A DNA stretch of 52,133 bases from Paenacidovorax caeni (GCF_001298675.1 NZ_CYIG01000046.1:1-52133), one strand, 5' to 3'; numbered from the stretch's first letter, positions 1 to 9,174 are shown. A program made the numbers and translations. The notes: generated by a model not told the origin, from the letters alone.

Positions 1-900
1 CTGGCCGTGGGGGACGGGATTGGGCGTGCAGGTGACCGTGCCGTTGGCGGTGGCGGGGGTGGCGATAGCGTGGGTGTTGGGCGCGAAAGTGGCCGAAACG
101 CTGCGCGTGCTGGTCACATTGGTGAACTGGCATGCCCCCGTACCCGCGCAATCGCCCGACCAGCCGGTGAAGTGGTAGCCCGCATCGGGCGTGGCGGTAC
201 AGCTTGCATTCTGGCCGTGGGTGACGGGATTGGGCGTGCAGGTAACCGCGCCGTTGGCGGCGGCAGGGGTGATGCTGATGGCGTAGGTATTGAGCGCGAA
301 AGTGGCGCTCACGCTGCGCGTGCTGGTCACATTGGTGAACTGGCATGCCCCCGTACCCGTGCAATCACCCGACCAGCCGGTGAAGTGGTAGCCCGTATCG
401 GGCGTGGCGGTGCAGCTTGCATCCTGGCCGTGGGTGACGGGGTTGGGCGTGCAGGTAACCGTGCCGTTGGCGGTGGCGGGGGTGGCAATGGCGTAGGTGT
501 TGGGCGCGAACGTGGCCGAAATGGCAAGTGGCCGGGTTACGCTGGGGAAATAGCACGAAGGGTTGCTGCCAGAGCCTGCGCAATCGCCCGACCAGCCGAC
601 GAAGTGGTGGTCAGTAAAGGGTGTGGCGCCGCACATGGCGGTTTGGCCGTGGGGCACGGGGCTGGGGGTGCAGCTGACCATACCGCCGCTGACCGGGGCG
701 ATGCTGATGCCGTGGGTGGTGAACTCGAATGTGGCGCTTACGTATTGCGGGCTGGTGACGTTGGTGAGCTGGCATGGCCCGGTGCCGGCGCCGGTGTTCT
801 GACAGGCACCCAACCAGCCGGTGAACTGATAGCCAGGGTTGGGCATGGCGGTGCAGTGTGCAGTCCCGTCTTCGGGCACGGGGTTGGGCGTGCAGGTGAC
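1..900 (-). repeat. Tandem in-frame repeats encoding InlB-type units
   Basis: The segment ctggccgtgggtgacggg and its variants recurs at 1, 211, 424, 643 and about 865. The periods are about 210, 213, 219 and 222 bp, all multiples of three, so unit number can change without breaking the frame. The copies nearest the left edge are the most alike, suggesting recent duplication or homogenisation there. The array continues past the edge. Confidence 0.85.
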
Positions 901-1860
901 CATGCCGCCGGTGGCGGAAGTGACGATGGCGTAAGTGTTGGACGTAAAGACGGCGCTGACCGTGCAGTCGTCGAAAATGGCCCCCGTGGTGAATACGTTG
1001 CCCGCCAGCGCGCCGTTGCAGCCGCTGGCCAAGGCCGTGTAGCCCGCGGGTGTGGCCAGGTTGAATGTGGCCTTCTGGCCTGCAGCGACTATGTAGCCCG
1101 CATCGATGGCGCCGCCGCCGCTGGCCTTGGTCTGGACGGAGTATGCGCGTTGTGCGCTGCACTGGGCGGAGTTGCCGCCCGCCGTCCCCTGACATTGCCA
1201 TGTGTAGCTGTATCCGTCGGTGTCCATGGCCGTCTGCGTTCCTGCGGTGCATGCGAGGATGCCCTCGGGGATGGTGGAGATGAGGGTGAGGCCATTGGCA
1301 ATGCCGCAGACACCTGCGACGGGTTGCTGCGTGCCATGGACGCGCATGGCGAATGTGATCTGTTGCATGGTCAACCATTGAGTGCCATTGCTGGTGGTCC
1401 AGGCCAGCCCTTCGCGATCAGTGTGCTCTTGCGCTTTTATGTCGGTCCAGGTGGGGTGTGAGACCCCCGGGTTACGCATCACCACCCACGCCACGTTGCC
1501 CGCTGCAACGACGTGGCTGCCGGAGAAGGTGCGCAGGTCGCCAGCGTTCGTATCGGGCGTGAAGGTGGTGCACGTGTTGACGTACGGCGTTGTGCTGGCT
1601 GTGGGGGTGTCGCACACCTCCACAGCCAGCCCGTTGAACATGTCCACGCCGATCTGCACGGTTTCGATGCGCATGGGCGTGGGGCCCACGGGAATGCGGT
1701 TGGCGAAGCGCTTGTCGGAATACCAGGGATCGTACGACTCACTCAACGACACACTTGTGGTGGCGGCACTGGTGTTGTCGAACAGTACGTCCGCACCAGC
1801 AGACACTGAGGCCGCCGCCGTCAGCAGAAGCGTGGCAATCCGAAGGGCAAAGGTTTTCAT
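1..1860 (-). CDS. Secreted InlB-type repeat protein (partial, C-terminus beyond the window)
   Basis: Open frame of 620 codons from ATG at 1860 to the left edge with no stop, so the C-terminus is missing. It begins MKTFALRIATLLLTAAASVS, a signal peptide cleaved near ASAGA. Residues ~20-170 form a unique domain. From ~residue 230 onward it is built of ~70-74-residue units, each with a CTPNPV..G....CTA.P..GY.F.GWSGDC motif pattern, which is the divergent InlB B-repeat (bacterial repeat) type. The conserved cysteines suggest disulfides in each unit. Probably a secreted or surface adhesin-like protein; the ligand is unknown. No other gene of a secretion system is adjacent. Confidence 0.8.
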   Translation of the reverse strand, partial: MKTFALRIATLLLTAAASVSAGADVLFDNTSAATTSVSLSESYDPWYSDKRFANRIPVGPTPMRIETVQIGVDMFNGLAVEVCDTPTASTTPYVNTCTTFTPDTNAGDLRTFSGSHVVAAGNVAWVVMRNPGVSHPTWTDIKAQEHTDREGLAWTTSNGTQWLTMQQITFAMRVHGTQQPVAGVCGIANGLTLISTIPEGILACTAGTQTAMDTDGYSYTWQCQGTAGGNSAQCSAQRAYSVQTKASGGGAIDAGYIVAAGQKATFNLATPAGYTALASGCNGALAGNVFTTGAIFDDCTVSAVFTSNTYAIVTSATGGMVTCTPNPVPEDGTAHCTAMPNPGYQFTGWLGACQNTGAGTGPCQLTNVTSPQYVSATFEFTTHGISIAPVSGGMVSCTPSPVPHGQTAMCGATPFTDHHFVGWSGDCAGSGSNPSCYFPSVTRPLAISATFAPNTYAIATPATANGTVTCTPNPVTHGQDASCTATPDTGYHFTGWSGDCTGTGACQFTNVTSTRSVSATFALNTYAISITPAAANGAVTCTPNPVTHGQNASCTATPDAGYHFTGWSGDCAGTGACQFTNVTSTRSVSATFAPNTHAIATPATANGTVTCTPNPVPHGQ

Positions 1861-1916
1861 GGCGATGTGGTGGGTGGGTGGAGGCGTGTTCCACCCAGCC
1901 ACCGTCGGGCATGAAA

Positions 1917-1957
1917 ACTGCTGCCGGCGCTTTTGTGTCAAGCGCTGGCAGCTATCT
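1917..1957 (-). repeat. Dispersed AGCGCTT palindromic repeat, copy 1
   Basis: Imperfect inverted repeat containing gctgccggcgctt and aagcgctggcagctatc, in reverse orientation. It lies between the start of the InlB-repeat gene and the end of the AraC-type gene. The rest of 1861-2059 shows no recognisable gene. Confidence 0.7.
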
Positions 1958-2059
1958 TTATGGAAGCCTGAGGCACAGGTGGATGCACTGCCGGCCATCT
2001 TGCGGGCGCCAAGCCCTGGCGGTTTGACTGTGCGTTTGCGCAGCGCTTGACTGGGCGTT

Positions 2060-3127
2060 TCAGACGTGCAGGCTGAGCAGCCAGTCGGCGTACTCGACCG
2101 ATGCAGTTGTGGAGGGCGTGGGCGGCGCCATGCCGGTGGCGCGTGCTGCTTCGGCCATGGCGCGCACGTCGCTGGGAGTGTGGCCGAATGTGCTGCGGAA
2201 GGCGCGGCTGAAGTGCGCCTCGCTGGAAAAACCCAGGCGCGTGGCCACGTCGGCCACGCGCAGGCGCCGGTAGGCCGGGTTGCTGAGGGTCTGGAATGCG
2301 CGCTGCAGCCGCCGCTGCTGCACGTAGCGCGCCACGCCGCCGAGCGGCTCGAAGAGTTGGTAGAGCCGGTGGCGCGAGATGCCAAAGGCTTGGCAGAGCG
2401 CCTCGGGCGTGAGCGGCGCGCCCAGGTGGCGCGCGATGTGGCGCTGGATGCGCTCCAGCGTAACGGCCTCTATGCCACCCTGGGCCTCGGCCAGCGTGCG
2501 CTGGCTTGGGCGCAGGCAGGCTGCCAGCATGTGGGTGGTGGCGCGCACCACGTCGTCGGCCTGCGCCATGCCGATGGTGGGCAGGCGCCGGTGCAGCGCT
2601 GCCAGGTGGTCGGCCAGCAGGCCGCCGAACACGCTGCCCGCGCGCAGCACGCTGCCGTGCAGCCGCGCGGCGTCGGTGCCCACCACGGCGCCGAAGGCGG
2701 CGTCGCCCAGTGCGCGCGGCACGATCAGCGAGAGCACGTGCGACTTTTGCGCCACGGTGTGCTGGGTGCGCGCCATGTCGAAGAACACCACGTCCCCAGG
2801 GGCCACGCGCAGGTCGTCGTCACTGCTGTGCTGGCCGACGAAGCCGCCTTCGAGATACCACTGCACGAGGTAGTGGTCCAGCCCGTCATGCGCAGCGCGG
2901 GCGCTGCTGCGCGCGAAGCGCTGGGCGCCGAAGTGCAGGTCACCCAGCAGCAATTGGCCCAGGTGCGTGGCGTGCACGCTGGCGTGAAAGTCCTCCAGCG
3001 TGTCGCGCGCCAGCGGCGCGGTGTCGAACAGCACCGAGATGCTGGCGCGCCACGCCTCAAAGCGGCTGGCGCCGCCAGGCCCGGCGGTGGCGAAGAAGGT
3101 GGCTGGCAGCGGTTCGGCAGGTGCCAT
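2060..3127 (-). CDS. AraC-family transcriptional regulator
   Basis: 355 residues. The N-terminal ~200 residues resemble the AraC-binding-like sensor domain of FeaR-type regulators (for example APGDVVFFDMARTQHTV around residues 107-123). The C-terminal ~110 residues are a double HTH AraC domain with the signature LGFSSEAHFSRAFRSTFGHTPS near residues 305-326. ATG at 3127 lies 9 bp after the stop of the upstream lipoprotein gene, so it is probably the last gene of a four-gene minus-strand operon starting at 5516. Effector and targets are not evident. Location: cytoplasm. Confidence 0.88.
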   Translation of the reverse strand: MAPAEPLPATFFATAGPGGASRFEAWRASISVLFDTAPLARDTLEDFHASVHATHLGQLLLGDLHFGAQRFARSSARAAHDGLDHYLVQWYLEGGFVGQHSSDDDLRVAPGDVVFFDMARTQHTVAQKSHVLSLIVPRALGDAAFGAVVGTDAARLHGSVLRAGSVFGGLLADHLAALHRRLPTIGMAQADDVVRATTHMLAACLRPSQRTLAEAQGGIEAVTLERIQRHIARHLGAPLTPEALCQAFGISRHRLYQLFEPLGGVARYVQQRRLQRAFQTLSNPAYRRLRVADVATRLGFSSEAHFSRAFRSTFGHTPSDVRAMAEAARATGMAPPTPSTTASVEYADWLLSLHV

Positions 3128-3136
3128 GGCAGGGGC

Positions 3137-3679
3137 TCAGTACCCCTGGCGCAGGCGCCACTCGGCGCGGTCGAGGTCGTCGCGGGCGTTGCGCAGGCGC
3201 CAGTCCATGTCGCGCAACTGCTCGCGCAGGCGCTTGCGCTGGTTGTCGTCCTTGGTGTTGTCCAGCTCGCGCTGCTTGTTGCCTTGCTCGGTTTGCAGGC
3301 GGCGCAGGGTTTGCTCGGCGTCCCAGGCGGTGCGGCCGTCGCGGTAGCGCGCCAGGAAGCCCATTTCCAGCTCGGGCGGGCACGAGTTGTGGTAACTCTT
3401 GCCGTCACGGCCCCAGCGCGCGCCGTTGGCGGGGGTGCAGAACTGGCCGATGCCCTGGTTCCACCCTTCCCAGTACATCGGCTCGGAGGGCCGTACGCCG
3501 GCCTCGGCGCAGGCCTCGCGGATGTCGCCCAGGTGCGAGCGCGGCTGGCCGGCCAGCGCGTCGCGGTAGCCCTGGTCGCGCCAGTTGGCGGTGCGGCACT
3601 CCTCGGCACTCATGGCGGCGCAGCCCGCCAGCACGAGTGCGGCGGCCAGGGGGACGAGGCGGGTAAGGGTGCGGCGCAT
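3137..3679 (-). CDS. DUF2799-like lipoprotein
   Basis: 180 residues from ATG at 3679, preceded by an aaggaa Shine-Dalgarno. The signal sequence ends in the lipobox LVLAGC. The body has repeated W/Y-G motifs (NWRDQGYRDALAG, YWEGWNQGIGQFC) followed by a charged, probably coiled-coil C-terminal half (~residues 110-180, rich in Q/E/R/D). This is the layout of the DUF2799 family of envelope lipoproteins of unknown role. It sits between a small secreted protein and the AraC regulator in the same direction. A longer in-frame upstream extension was rejected because it overlaps two other genes. Confidence 0.8.
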   Translation of the reverse strand: MRRTLTRLVPLAAALVLAGCAAMSAEECRTANWRDQGYRDALAGQPRSHLGDIREACAEAGVRPSEPMYWEGWNQGIGQFCTPANGARWGRDGKSYHNSCPPELEMGFLARYRDGRTAWDAEQTLRRLQTEQGNKQRELDNTKDDNQRKRLREQLRDMDWRLRNARDDLDRAEWRLRQGY

Positions 3680-3711
3680 GGTCGGTTCCTTGGTCACAAC
3701 GGGGTCAAAAG

Positions 3712-4056
3712 TCAAAAGCTGGAGAGTTCGAGGATTTCCTGCCCCATCAGCAGGCATGGGCCAGGGCTGGCTGCGTAGAGCATGCGCATGCGGTAATTGG
3801 CTTTGTAGACGTGGCCAGTGACCTCCAGCACGTGCAGCTTCTGCGCCTTGTTGGCGGGATTGGCCAGCGGCGGCAGGGCCTTGGCCTGTGGCTCGATGGC
3901 CGCGCGGTCGTCGCCTTCGCTGTGCCAGGCGAGCAGCTTCTGCGCCTGGGCCACGGCCTCCTTGGCGCAGGGGGGCTCGGCGGCCAGGCTGGTGCCAGCG
4001 GCGCCGAGCAGGGCGAGGGCTGCAAGGAGGGCTTTCATCGGGCGGCGGCGCGTCAT
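3712..4056 (-). CDS. Small secreted protein of unknown function
   Basis: 114 residues beginning MTRRRPMKALLAALALLGAA, with a signal peptide cleaved after SLAAEPP. The mature part is short and has two cysteines (APCAKE-like near the N-terminus and GPCLLMG near the end) that could pair in the periplasm. ATG at 4056 overlaps the TGA of the upstream protease gene as ATGA, implying translational coupling; a start at 4038 (MKALLA) is the alternative. No family recognised. Its coupling to the protease suggests a joint role, but that is inference. Confidence 0.65.
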   Translation of the reverse strand: MTRRRPMKALLAALALLGAAGTSLAAEPPCAKEAVAQAQKLLAWHSEGDDRAAIEPQAKALPPLANPANKAQKLHVLEVTGHVYKANYRMRMLYAASPGPCLLMGQEILELSSF

Positions 4057-5516
4057 GGGTTGAGCCATTTGGAAAGCGCGCTGCGGTACGACACATCAAA
4101 GCGGCCGTAGTCGTCCGTGCCCTGGGGGTTGTCGCAGCTTGAAGAGCCACGGAACAGCTGGCCGACCACGTAGCGCTTGCCTTGCAGCGTCAGGAACGCG
4201 GCGGAGCCGCTGCTGCCTTGCTCGACCACGCCCTGTTGCCAGGACAGGCGGATGAAGTTGGCGTCCGCCGGAGCGCTTGTTTGGCACAGATCGCCGCCGT
4301 TGGGGCAGTTCTGGTAGCTGCTGAGCGTGCCCAGGCTGATCTTTTGGCGGTCGCCTACCGGGTGGTGCACGGCCACGAGCGGCGTGCCGGTGGCCGCCGG
4401 CGTGCCGAAGTACGAGCCCGCATACACCGCACCTGCGGGCGGCGCGTCGTTCAGGCGCAGAAAGCTCACGTCGGTGTTGGCGTTCGCGCTCAGCAGCGTG
4501 GCGCCGCCCGTCAGCCGCCGGGCCGCAGGGTCGGTGGTGGGCGTGCCGCAGGCGCTGGCGCGGTAGAACCAGTCGGTGAGGAGCGAGGTGGCCTCGGACT
4601 GCGTGGAGATGCAGTGGTTGGCGGTCAGGAAATGGGGGGTGCCAGAGTTGCGCGCGTCGTTCATCAACGTGCCGGTGCACCAGTAGGATTTGCCGTTGCT
4701 GCGCGTGAACGACATGCGCGCCACGGCGCGGCTCTGGTCGAGGTACTCGGGGGTACAGATGGCGTCGCGGTTGCAGGCGCCCGCGTCGCCAGCGGCCTTG
4801 GTGGTGGCTGCGGCGCTTTCCCAGTGTGCGGCGTCGATGGTGTAGTGCGACAGGCGCGGCACGGCGATCCGCACGGCGGCGGGGTCGGTGCCTGCAGGGA
4901 TTTCAATTTCCAGTGTGGTCTCTGGCGCGGCGAAGTCGGGGCTCCACCAGGTGTGCGCCTCGGCGTCGCTGGCGCCGCCTTCGGCGTTGCGCTGGGCCAT
5001 GGCCTGGAGCTGGGCAGCGCTGATTTGCGTTGCCGCGCCGCCGGCGCCGTAGCTGCGCAGCACGGCCCCCGCAGGCAGGGCCTGCACCCACACGCCCAGG
5101 CGCACGCCGTAGGCACCGGGCGAGACGAAGCGCAGCGCAGCGACTTGCGTGCCCTGCGCCGTGGGTTGCCATTGCAGCAGCGCGGCGGTGGCGGTGGGGC
5201 TGGCGGTCGCGGCGACGTCGCGCGCTTGGCCAATTTCCAGGGGCTGGCCGCTCTTCAGCGCGGCAGGCGCACTCTTGGGTGCGGCGAGGGGGGCAAGCGC
5301 GACAGTGCGCGCGCTCTGGGCCACGGACTGGACGCTGGCGGGTTCGGTGGCGGCTGCCGCCTTGCCGGCGCTGGGGTCGTAGGGCTCGATCCGATCGACG
5401 GTGCCCGGCGGCGTGGGGGTGGGCGCGGGGCTGTCGGAGGAGCCGCCGCCGCAGGCGGCAAGGATCAGCGGCAGGCAAGCGCCGCCAAGAATGCGGGCGG
5501 CAGTGGAGGAGCGCAT
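4053..5516 (-). CDS. Trypsin-like serine protease lipoprotein (lysyl-endopeptidase-like)
   Basis: 487 residues. The signal peptide ends in lipobox LILAAC followed by a Gly/Ser/Pro linker, so it is probably lipid-anchored. The C-terminal half carries a chymotrypsin-fold triad: His301 in TANHC, Asp349 in TDVSFL and Ser436 in GSSGSA. These contexts resemble lysyl endopeptidases such as Achromobacter API. Residues ~60-260 are a propeptide-like region with no active-site motif. The start at 5516 has a gaaagg Shine-Dalgarno; the upstream extension to 5582 lacks one. First gene of the operon continuing to the AraC regulator. Confidence 0.85.
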   Translation of the reverse strand: MRSSTAARILGGACLPLILAACGGGSSDSPAPTPTPPGTVDRIEPYDPSAGKAAAATEPASVQSVAQSARTVALAPLAAPKSAPAALKSGQPLEIGQARDVAATASPTATAALLQWQPTAQGTQVAALRFVSPGAYGVRLGVWVQALPAGAVLRSYGAGGAATQISAAQLQAMAQRNAEGGASDAEAHTWWSPDFAAPETTLEIEIPAGTDPAAVRIAVPRLSHYTIDAAHWESAAATTKAAGDAGACNRDAICTPEYLDQSRAVARMSFTRSNGKSYWCTGTLMNDARNSGTPHFLTANHCISTQSEATSLLTDWFYRASACGTPTTDPAARRLTGGATLLSANANTDVSFLRLNDAPPAGAVYAGSYFGTPAATGTPLVAVHHPVGDRQKISLGTLSSYQNCPNGGDLCQTSAPADANFIRLSWQQGVVEQGSSGSAAFLTLQGKRYVVGQLFRGSSSCDNPQGTDDYGRFDVSYRSALSKWLNP

Positions 5517-5664
5517 GGGGAATGCCTTTCGTGCAAGGTGGAATGCGTTGCGATTGTCTGGAAGGCGGGGGGAGCGGCGCAAGTTTTAAATGGCCGTTTG
5601 TGCCCTGGCCGCATCGGTGCCTGGCAAGGGCTGGGGTGCATCTTTGCCCGTGAAGCTGTGCATG

Positions 5665-5701
5665 CAAAAAGGGTTTGAAACCAAAATGGCTTCAAACCCT
5701 T
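5665..5701 (-). terminator. Rho-independent terminator of the uspA-type gene
   Basis: An 11-bp perfect stem (5669-5679 with 5691-5701, arms aagggtttgaa / ttcaaaccctt) with an 11-nt loop. On the minus strand it is followed by a short T-run (5670-5666). It sits directly after the stop of the stress-protein gene. Confidence 0.8.
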
Positions 5702-5733
5702 GCAGAGAAAGCGCGAGCTGCTACGATTTTTGC
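5687..5733 (-). repeat. Dispersed AGCGCTT repeat, copy 2 (degenerate)
   Basis: ggcttcaaacccttgc...aaagcgcgagctgctacga has the order and spacing of the reverse-oriented repeat, but with several mismatches. It overlaps the terminator hairpin. Confidence 0.4.
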
Positions 5734-6156
5734 TTAGCGCACCAGCAGCACCGGCACCTGGCAGCTCGCCAGCACCTGCGTACTGACAGAGCCCATCACC
5801 AGCTTGCCCAGCGCGCCGTGGCCCTGGGTGCCCATCATGATGAGGTCGAACCCGCCGGTCTCGGCCACCTTGGCGATGGTTTCCCCGGCCGGGCCTACTT
5901 TCACTGCGGTCGTGAAGTTGATACCGTGGCGCTTGAGGTATTTGTCCACGGGGCCAAGCACCTTCTCGCCCTGTTCGGCGTAGTACTGGTCGACCACGGC
6001 CTTGCCCAGCGCGGCGCGGGCCCGGGGGGGCAGCGGGGTTTGCACGGTCAGCGCGGTGTATTCGTGCGTGCCGGCCATGAGCTCCTCGTGCGTGGTCAGG
6101 TAGGCCAGCATCTTCTTGGTGTAGGGGCTGCCGTCGATGGCGAGCAGGATCTTCAT
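5734..6156 (-). CDS. Universal stress protein, UspA family
   Basis: 140 residues, a single Usp domain. The N-terminal beta strand MKILLAIDGS and the C-terminal nucleotide-binding loop GTQGHGALGKLVMGSVS (G-x2-G-x9-G-S pattern) indicate the ATP-binding subclass. It has a strong tgaggagatccgcc ribosome-binding site. Its start is 27 bp from the end of the metallophosphoesterase gene on the same strand, so the two are probably cotranscribed. It is followed by a clear terminator. Cytoplasmic; the exact stress is not evident. Confidence 0.92.
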   Translation of the reverse strand: MKILLAIDGSPYTKKMLAYLTTHEELMAGTHEYTALTVQTPLPPRARAALGKAVVDQYYAEQGEKVLGPVDKYLKRHGINFTTAVKVGPAGETIAKVAETGGFDLIMMGTQGHGALGKLVMGSVSTQVLASCQVPVLLVR

Positions 6157-6183
6157 GGCGGATCTCCTCAGTTGCGATGCACG

Positions 6184-7056
6184 CTATGTTAGCGGTGCTG
6201 TGTCCAGTTCCACCGTTCCCTCGGCGATGAAGCCCGCCTGCTCGCCCTTGCGGGCGTAGCCCAGCGGGTTGGCCACGACATGGCAGCGCCAGGGCGTGCC
6301 GTCGGCATGCCGGCCTTGCGCCACGTAGTCGCTGGGCGCGTGCAAGTGCCCGTGCAGCCACAGCCGGGCGTGGGGCAGCAGTTCGTCGAGGGCGTTGCAA
6401 AAGCCGGCCGTGCCGGGCACCAGGCCGTAGCGCGGGTCGGCGCTTTGCAGGCTGGGCGCGAAATGCGTGACCACGACCGTAGGGCCGTCGAACGGCTCGG
6501 CCAGCGCTGCGCGCAGCCACTCCTGGCATGCCAGCGCCTGGGCGCGCATGGGCTCGGCCAGAAAAGGGGCTCCGCTGCGTGTGCCGCCCGTCTTGCGCAG
6601 GTAGTAGTTAGCAGCGCGGTAGGCCTTCTCACGCTGCGCGTGCAGCCGCGTGGCGTCGGTGCAGCCGGCATGCACGGCCAGCGCGTCGAAGTCTGTCCAT
6701 AGCGTGGTGCCGACGAAGCGCACGCCCTGCAGCACGGTGGTTTCGCGTTCCAGCCAGGTGATGCCCCAGCGCGCGCAGGCGGCACGCAGGCGCGCGTGCG
6801 CGGCGTCGAAGTCCTGTGCGTCGTACTCGTGGTTGCCGGGCACGAACAGCACCGGCGTGGGCCAGTCCGCGCCTCCCTGTGCGCGCGGCAGGGGCGAAAA
6901 GCGCGCCAGCCCGAAATCTGCATCGCTCAGCAGCGAGCCCGCCTGGTACGAGCCGATGTCGCCAGCCAGCACCAGCACATCGGCGCCGGGCGCCGGGCGC
7001 GGCTGGAACTGCGGGTGGGCTTCGAGGTGCAGGTCGGACAGGAGCTGGATCTTCAT
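6184..7056 (-). CDS. Calcineurin-like metallophosphoesterase
   Basis: 290 residues from ATG at 7056. It has the metal-binding motifs of the family in order: DLHLE near residue 8, GDIG near residue 35, GNHEYD near residue 80, VVTHFAPS near residue 190 and GHLHAPSDY near residue 240. The substrate cannot be told from the sequence; cytosolic members act on cyclic nucleotides, phosphodiesters or lipid-A precursors. A longer reading frame to 7155 runs into a dispersed repeat and was rejected. Confidence 0.88.
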   Translation of the reverse strand: MKIQLLSDLHLEAHPQFQPRPAPGADVLVLAGDIGSYQAGSLLSDADFGLARFSPLPRAQGGADWPTPVLFVPGNHEYDAQDFDAAHARLRAACARWGITWLERETTVLQGVRFVGTTLWTDFDALAVHAGCTDATRLHAQREKAYRAANYYLRKTGGTRSGAPFLAEPMRAQALACQEWLRAALAEPFDGPTVVVTHFAPSLQSADPRYGLVPGTAGFCNALDELLPHARLWLHGHLHAPSDYVAQGRHADGTPWRCHVVANPLGYARKGEQAGFIAEGTVELDTAPLT

Positions 7057-7071
7057 GGCCCCGACTATAAA

Positions 7072-7122
7072 GAAAAACCGCCCGAAGGCGGCTTGTGGAA
7101 AGCGCTGGCAGCTATCAAAAAA
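7072..7122 (-). repeat. Dispersed AGCGCTT repeat, copy 3 (half copy)
   Basis: Contains ggcttgtggaaagcgctggcagctatcaaaa, the right half of the reverse-oriented element. It lies just upstream of the phosphoesterase start. Confidence 0.6.
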
Positions 7123-7149
7123 TGAGTGAGGCCATGCGTTCCCCGGGGC

Positions 7150-7302
7150 GGGCAATTACTCAGGGCGCTGCGCTTGAAGCTGCTGCGGCCCAGGCGAGGG
7201 CAGCCGCGCAAGGGCCGCCCCGCCGCGCTGGCTGCGTCCCCCTGCCCGCAGTGCGCAGCACTGCGAGAGCGGGGGGAAGCCGCGCAGCGGCTCAGGGGGG
7301 CG
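7150..7302 (-). repeat. GC-rich intergenic element after pckG
   Basis: This non-coding stretch reads on the minus strand as ccccctgagccgctgcgcgg, continuing through gggggacgcagcc to gcggctgccctcgcctgggc. That phrase pattern is familiar from intergenic repeats of Burkholderiales genomes. There is only one copy here, so repeat status is inferred from general knowledge rather than seen. Confidence 0.35.
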
Positions 7303-9174
7303 TCAAGCAGCCAGGCGCTTTTCCAGCGCGGCCTTGGTGTCCAGCAGGGCTTGCGGCAGGTGGTAGGCCAGCTTGTCGAAGTGCTCGGTGTGCAGCTTGA
7401 ACTCCTCGACCCAGGCGGCCTTGTCGATGCTGGTCACGGTGGCGAACTGCTGAGCCGTGAAGTCCAGGCCCTTCCAGTTGATCTCGGCGTAGGTGGGGGT
7501 CACGCCGAACATCGTGTCCTGGCCCTGGGCCTGGCCTTCGATGCGGTCAATCATCCACTTGAGCACGCGCATGTTCTCGCCGTAGCCGGGCCAGACGAAC
7601 TTGCCGTCTTCGCCCTTGCGGAACCAGTTGACGCAGAAGATCTTGGGCAGGGTGTGGCCTGTTTCTTCCAGCTTGTGCTCCATGTCGAGCCAGTGCTGGA
7701 AGTAGTCGCTCATGTTGTAGCCGCAGAACGGCAGCATGGCGAAGGGGTCGCGGCGCACCACGCCCTGGGCGCCAAAGGCGGCCGCAGTGGTTTCAGAGCC
7801 CATCGTGGCGGCCATGTACACGCCTTCCATCCAGGTGCGGGCCTCGGTCACCAGCGGCACGGTGGTGGAGCGGCGGCCACCAAAGATGAAGGCATCAATG
7901 GCCACGCCGTTGGCGTCGTCCCACTGGGGGTCGAGCGCCGGGTTGTTGGTGGCGGCCACGGTGAAGCGCGAGTTCGGGTGGGCGGCCTTGGCGCCGGTTT
8001 CCTTGGCGATCTGGGGCGTCCAGTCCTTGCCTTGCCAGTCGATCAGGTGGTCGGGGATGACGCCGGTGTCCTTTTCCATGCCTTCCCACCACACGTCGCC
8101 GTCGTCCGTCAGGGCGACGTTGGTGAAGATCACGTCCTTGTCCAGGCTGCGCATGCAGTTGGGGTTGGTGTGCATGTTGGTGCCGGGGGCCACGCCAAAG
8201 TAGCCGGCCTCGGGGTTGATGGCGTACATCTTGCCGTCGGCGTGGGGCTTGATCCAGGCGATGTCGTCACCGATGGTGGTGACCTTCCAGCCGGCAAAGC
8301 CCGCCTCGGGCGGCACCAGCATGGAGAAGTTGGTCTTGCCGCAGGCGCTGGGGAAGGCGGCGGCCACGTGGTACTTCTTGCCTTCGGGGTTTGTGACGCC
8401 CAGGATCAGCATGTGCTCGGCCAGCCAGCCCTGGTCGCGGCCCATGGTGGAGGCGATGCGCAGCGCCAGGCACTTCTTGCCCAGCAGCGCGTTGCCGCCG
8501 TAGCCCGAGCCGTAGGACCAGATCTCGCGCGTTTCGGGGTAGTGCACGATGTACTTGACCTTGGGGTTGCAAGGCCAGCTCGTGGTGTCCTTCTCGCCAG
8601 CGGCCAGGGGGGCGCCCACGGTGTGCATGCAGGGCACGAACTCGCCGTCCACGCCGAGCACGTCGTACACGGCCTTGCCCATGCGGGTCATGAGGCGCTG
8701 GTTCACGGCCACGTAGGCGCTGTCGGTCAGCTCCACGCCGATGTGGGCGATGTGGCTGCCCAGCGGGCCCATGCTGAAGGGCACCACGTACATGGTGCGG
8801 CCCTTCATGCAGCCGTCAAACAGCGGCTGCAGCGTGGCGCGCATTTCAGCGGGGTCCATCCAGTTGTTGGTGGGGCCGGCGTCTTCCTTCTTGGCCGAGC
8901 AGATGTAGGTGCGGTCTTCCACGCGGGCCACGTCCGACGGGTCGGACCAGGCCAGGAAGCTGCCGGGGCGCTTGGCGGGGTTGAGCTTCTTGAAGGTGCC
9001 GGCCTGGACCAGTTGCTCGCACAGGCGGTCGTATTCTTCCTTCGAGCCGTCGCACCAAACGATGCTGTCGGGCTTGCACAGGGCGGCCATATCGGCGACC
9101 CAGGCGATCAGCTTGGCATTCTTGACGTAGGCGGGGGCCTGGATATCCAGACCTTGCATCGTGGGTGCGTTCAT
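7303..9174 (-). CDS. pckG: Phosphoenolpyruvate carboxykinase (GTP)
   Basis: 623 residues, the usual length of the GTP-dependent family. Converts oxaloacetate and GTP to PEP, GDP and CO2, the entry step of gluconeogenesis. Visible motifs: the P-loop [13 protein letters not shown] near residue 275, the [10 protein letters not shown] stretch near 235, and [13 protein letters not shown] near 425. ATG at 9174 (MNAPTMQ) has a gagga Shine-Dalgarno; an upstream in-frame start at 9201 is less likely. Cytoplasmic. A palindrome 225 bp upstream may be an operator. Confidence 0.96.
   Translation of the reverse strand: MNAPTMQGLDIQAPAYVKNAKLIAWVADMAALCKPDSIVWCDGSKEEYDRLCEQLVQAGTFKKLNPAKRPGSFLAWSDPSDVARVEDRTYICSAKKEDAGPTNNWMDPAEMRATLQPLFDGCMKGRTMYVVPFSMGPLGSHIAHIGVELTDSAYVAVNQRLMTRMGKAVYDVLGVDGEFVPCMHTVGAPLAAGEKDTTSWPCNPKVKYIVHYPETREIWSYGSGYGGNALLGKKCLALRIASTMGRDQGWLAEHMLILGVTNPEGKKYHVAAAFPSACGKTNFSMLVPPEAGFAGWKVTTIGDDIAWIKPHADGKMYAINPEAGYFGVAPGTNMHTNPNCMRSLDKDVIFTNVALTDDGDVWWEGMEKDTGVIPDHLIDWQGKDWTPQIAKETGAKAAHPNSRFTVAATNNPALDPQWDDANGVAIDAFIFGGRRSTTVPLVTEARTWMEGVYMAATMGSETTAAAFGAQGVVRRDPFAMLPFCGYNMSDYFQHWLDMEHKLEETGHTLPKIFCVNWFRKGEDGKFVWPGYGENMRVLKWMIDRIEGQAQGQDTMFGVTPTYAEINWKGLDFTAQQFATVTSIDKAAWVEEFKLHTEHFDKLAYHLPQALLDTKAALEKRLAA

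Noticed and set aside
1-900. CRISPR array
   Set aside because: The repeated units are >200 bp, in frame and coding; there are no short repeats with unique spacers.
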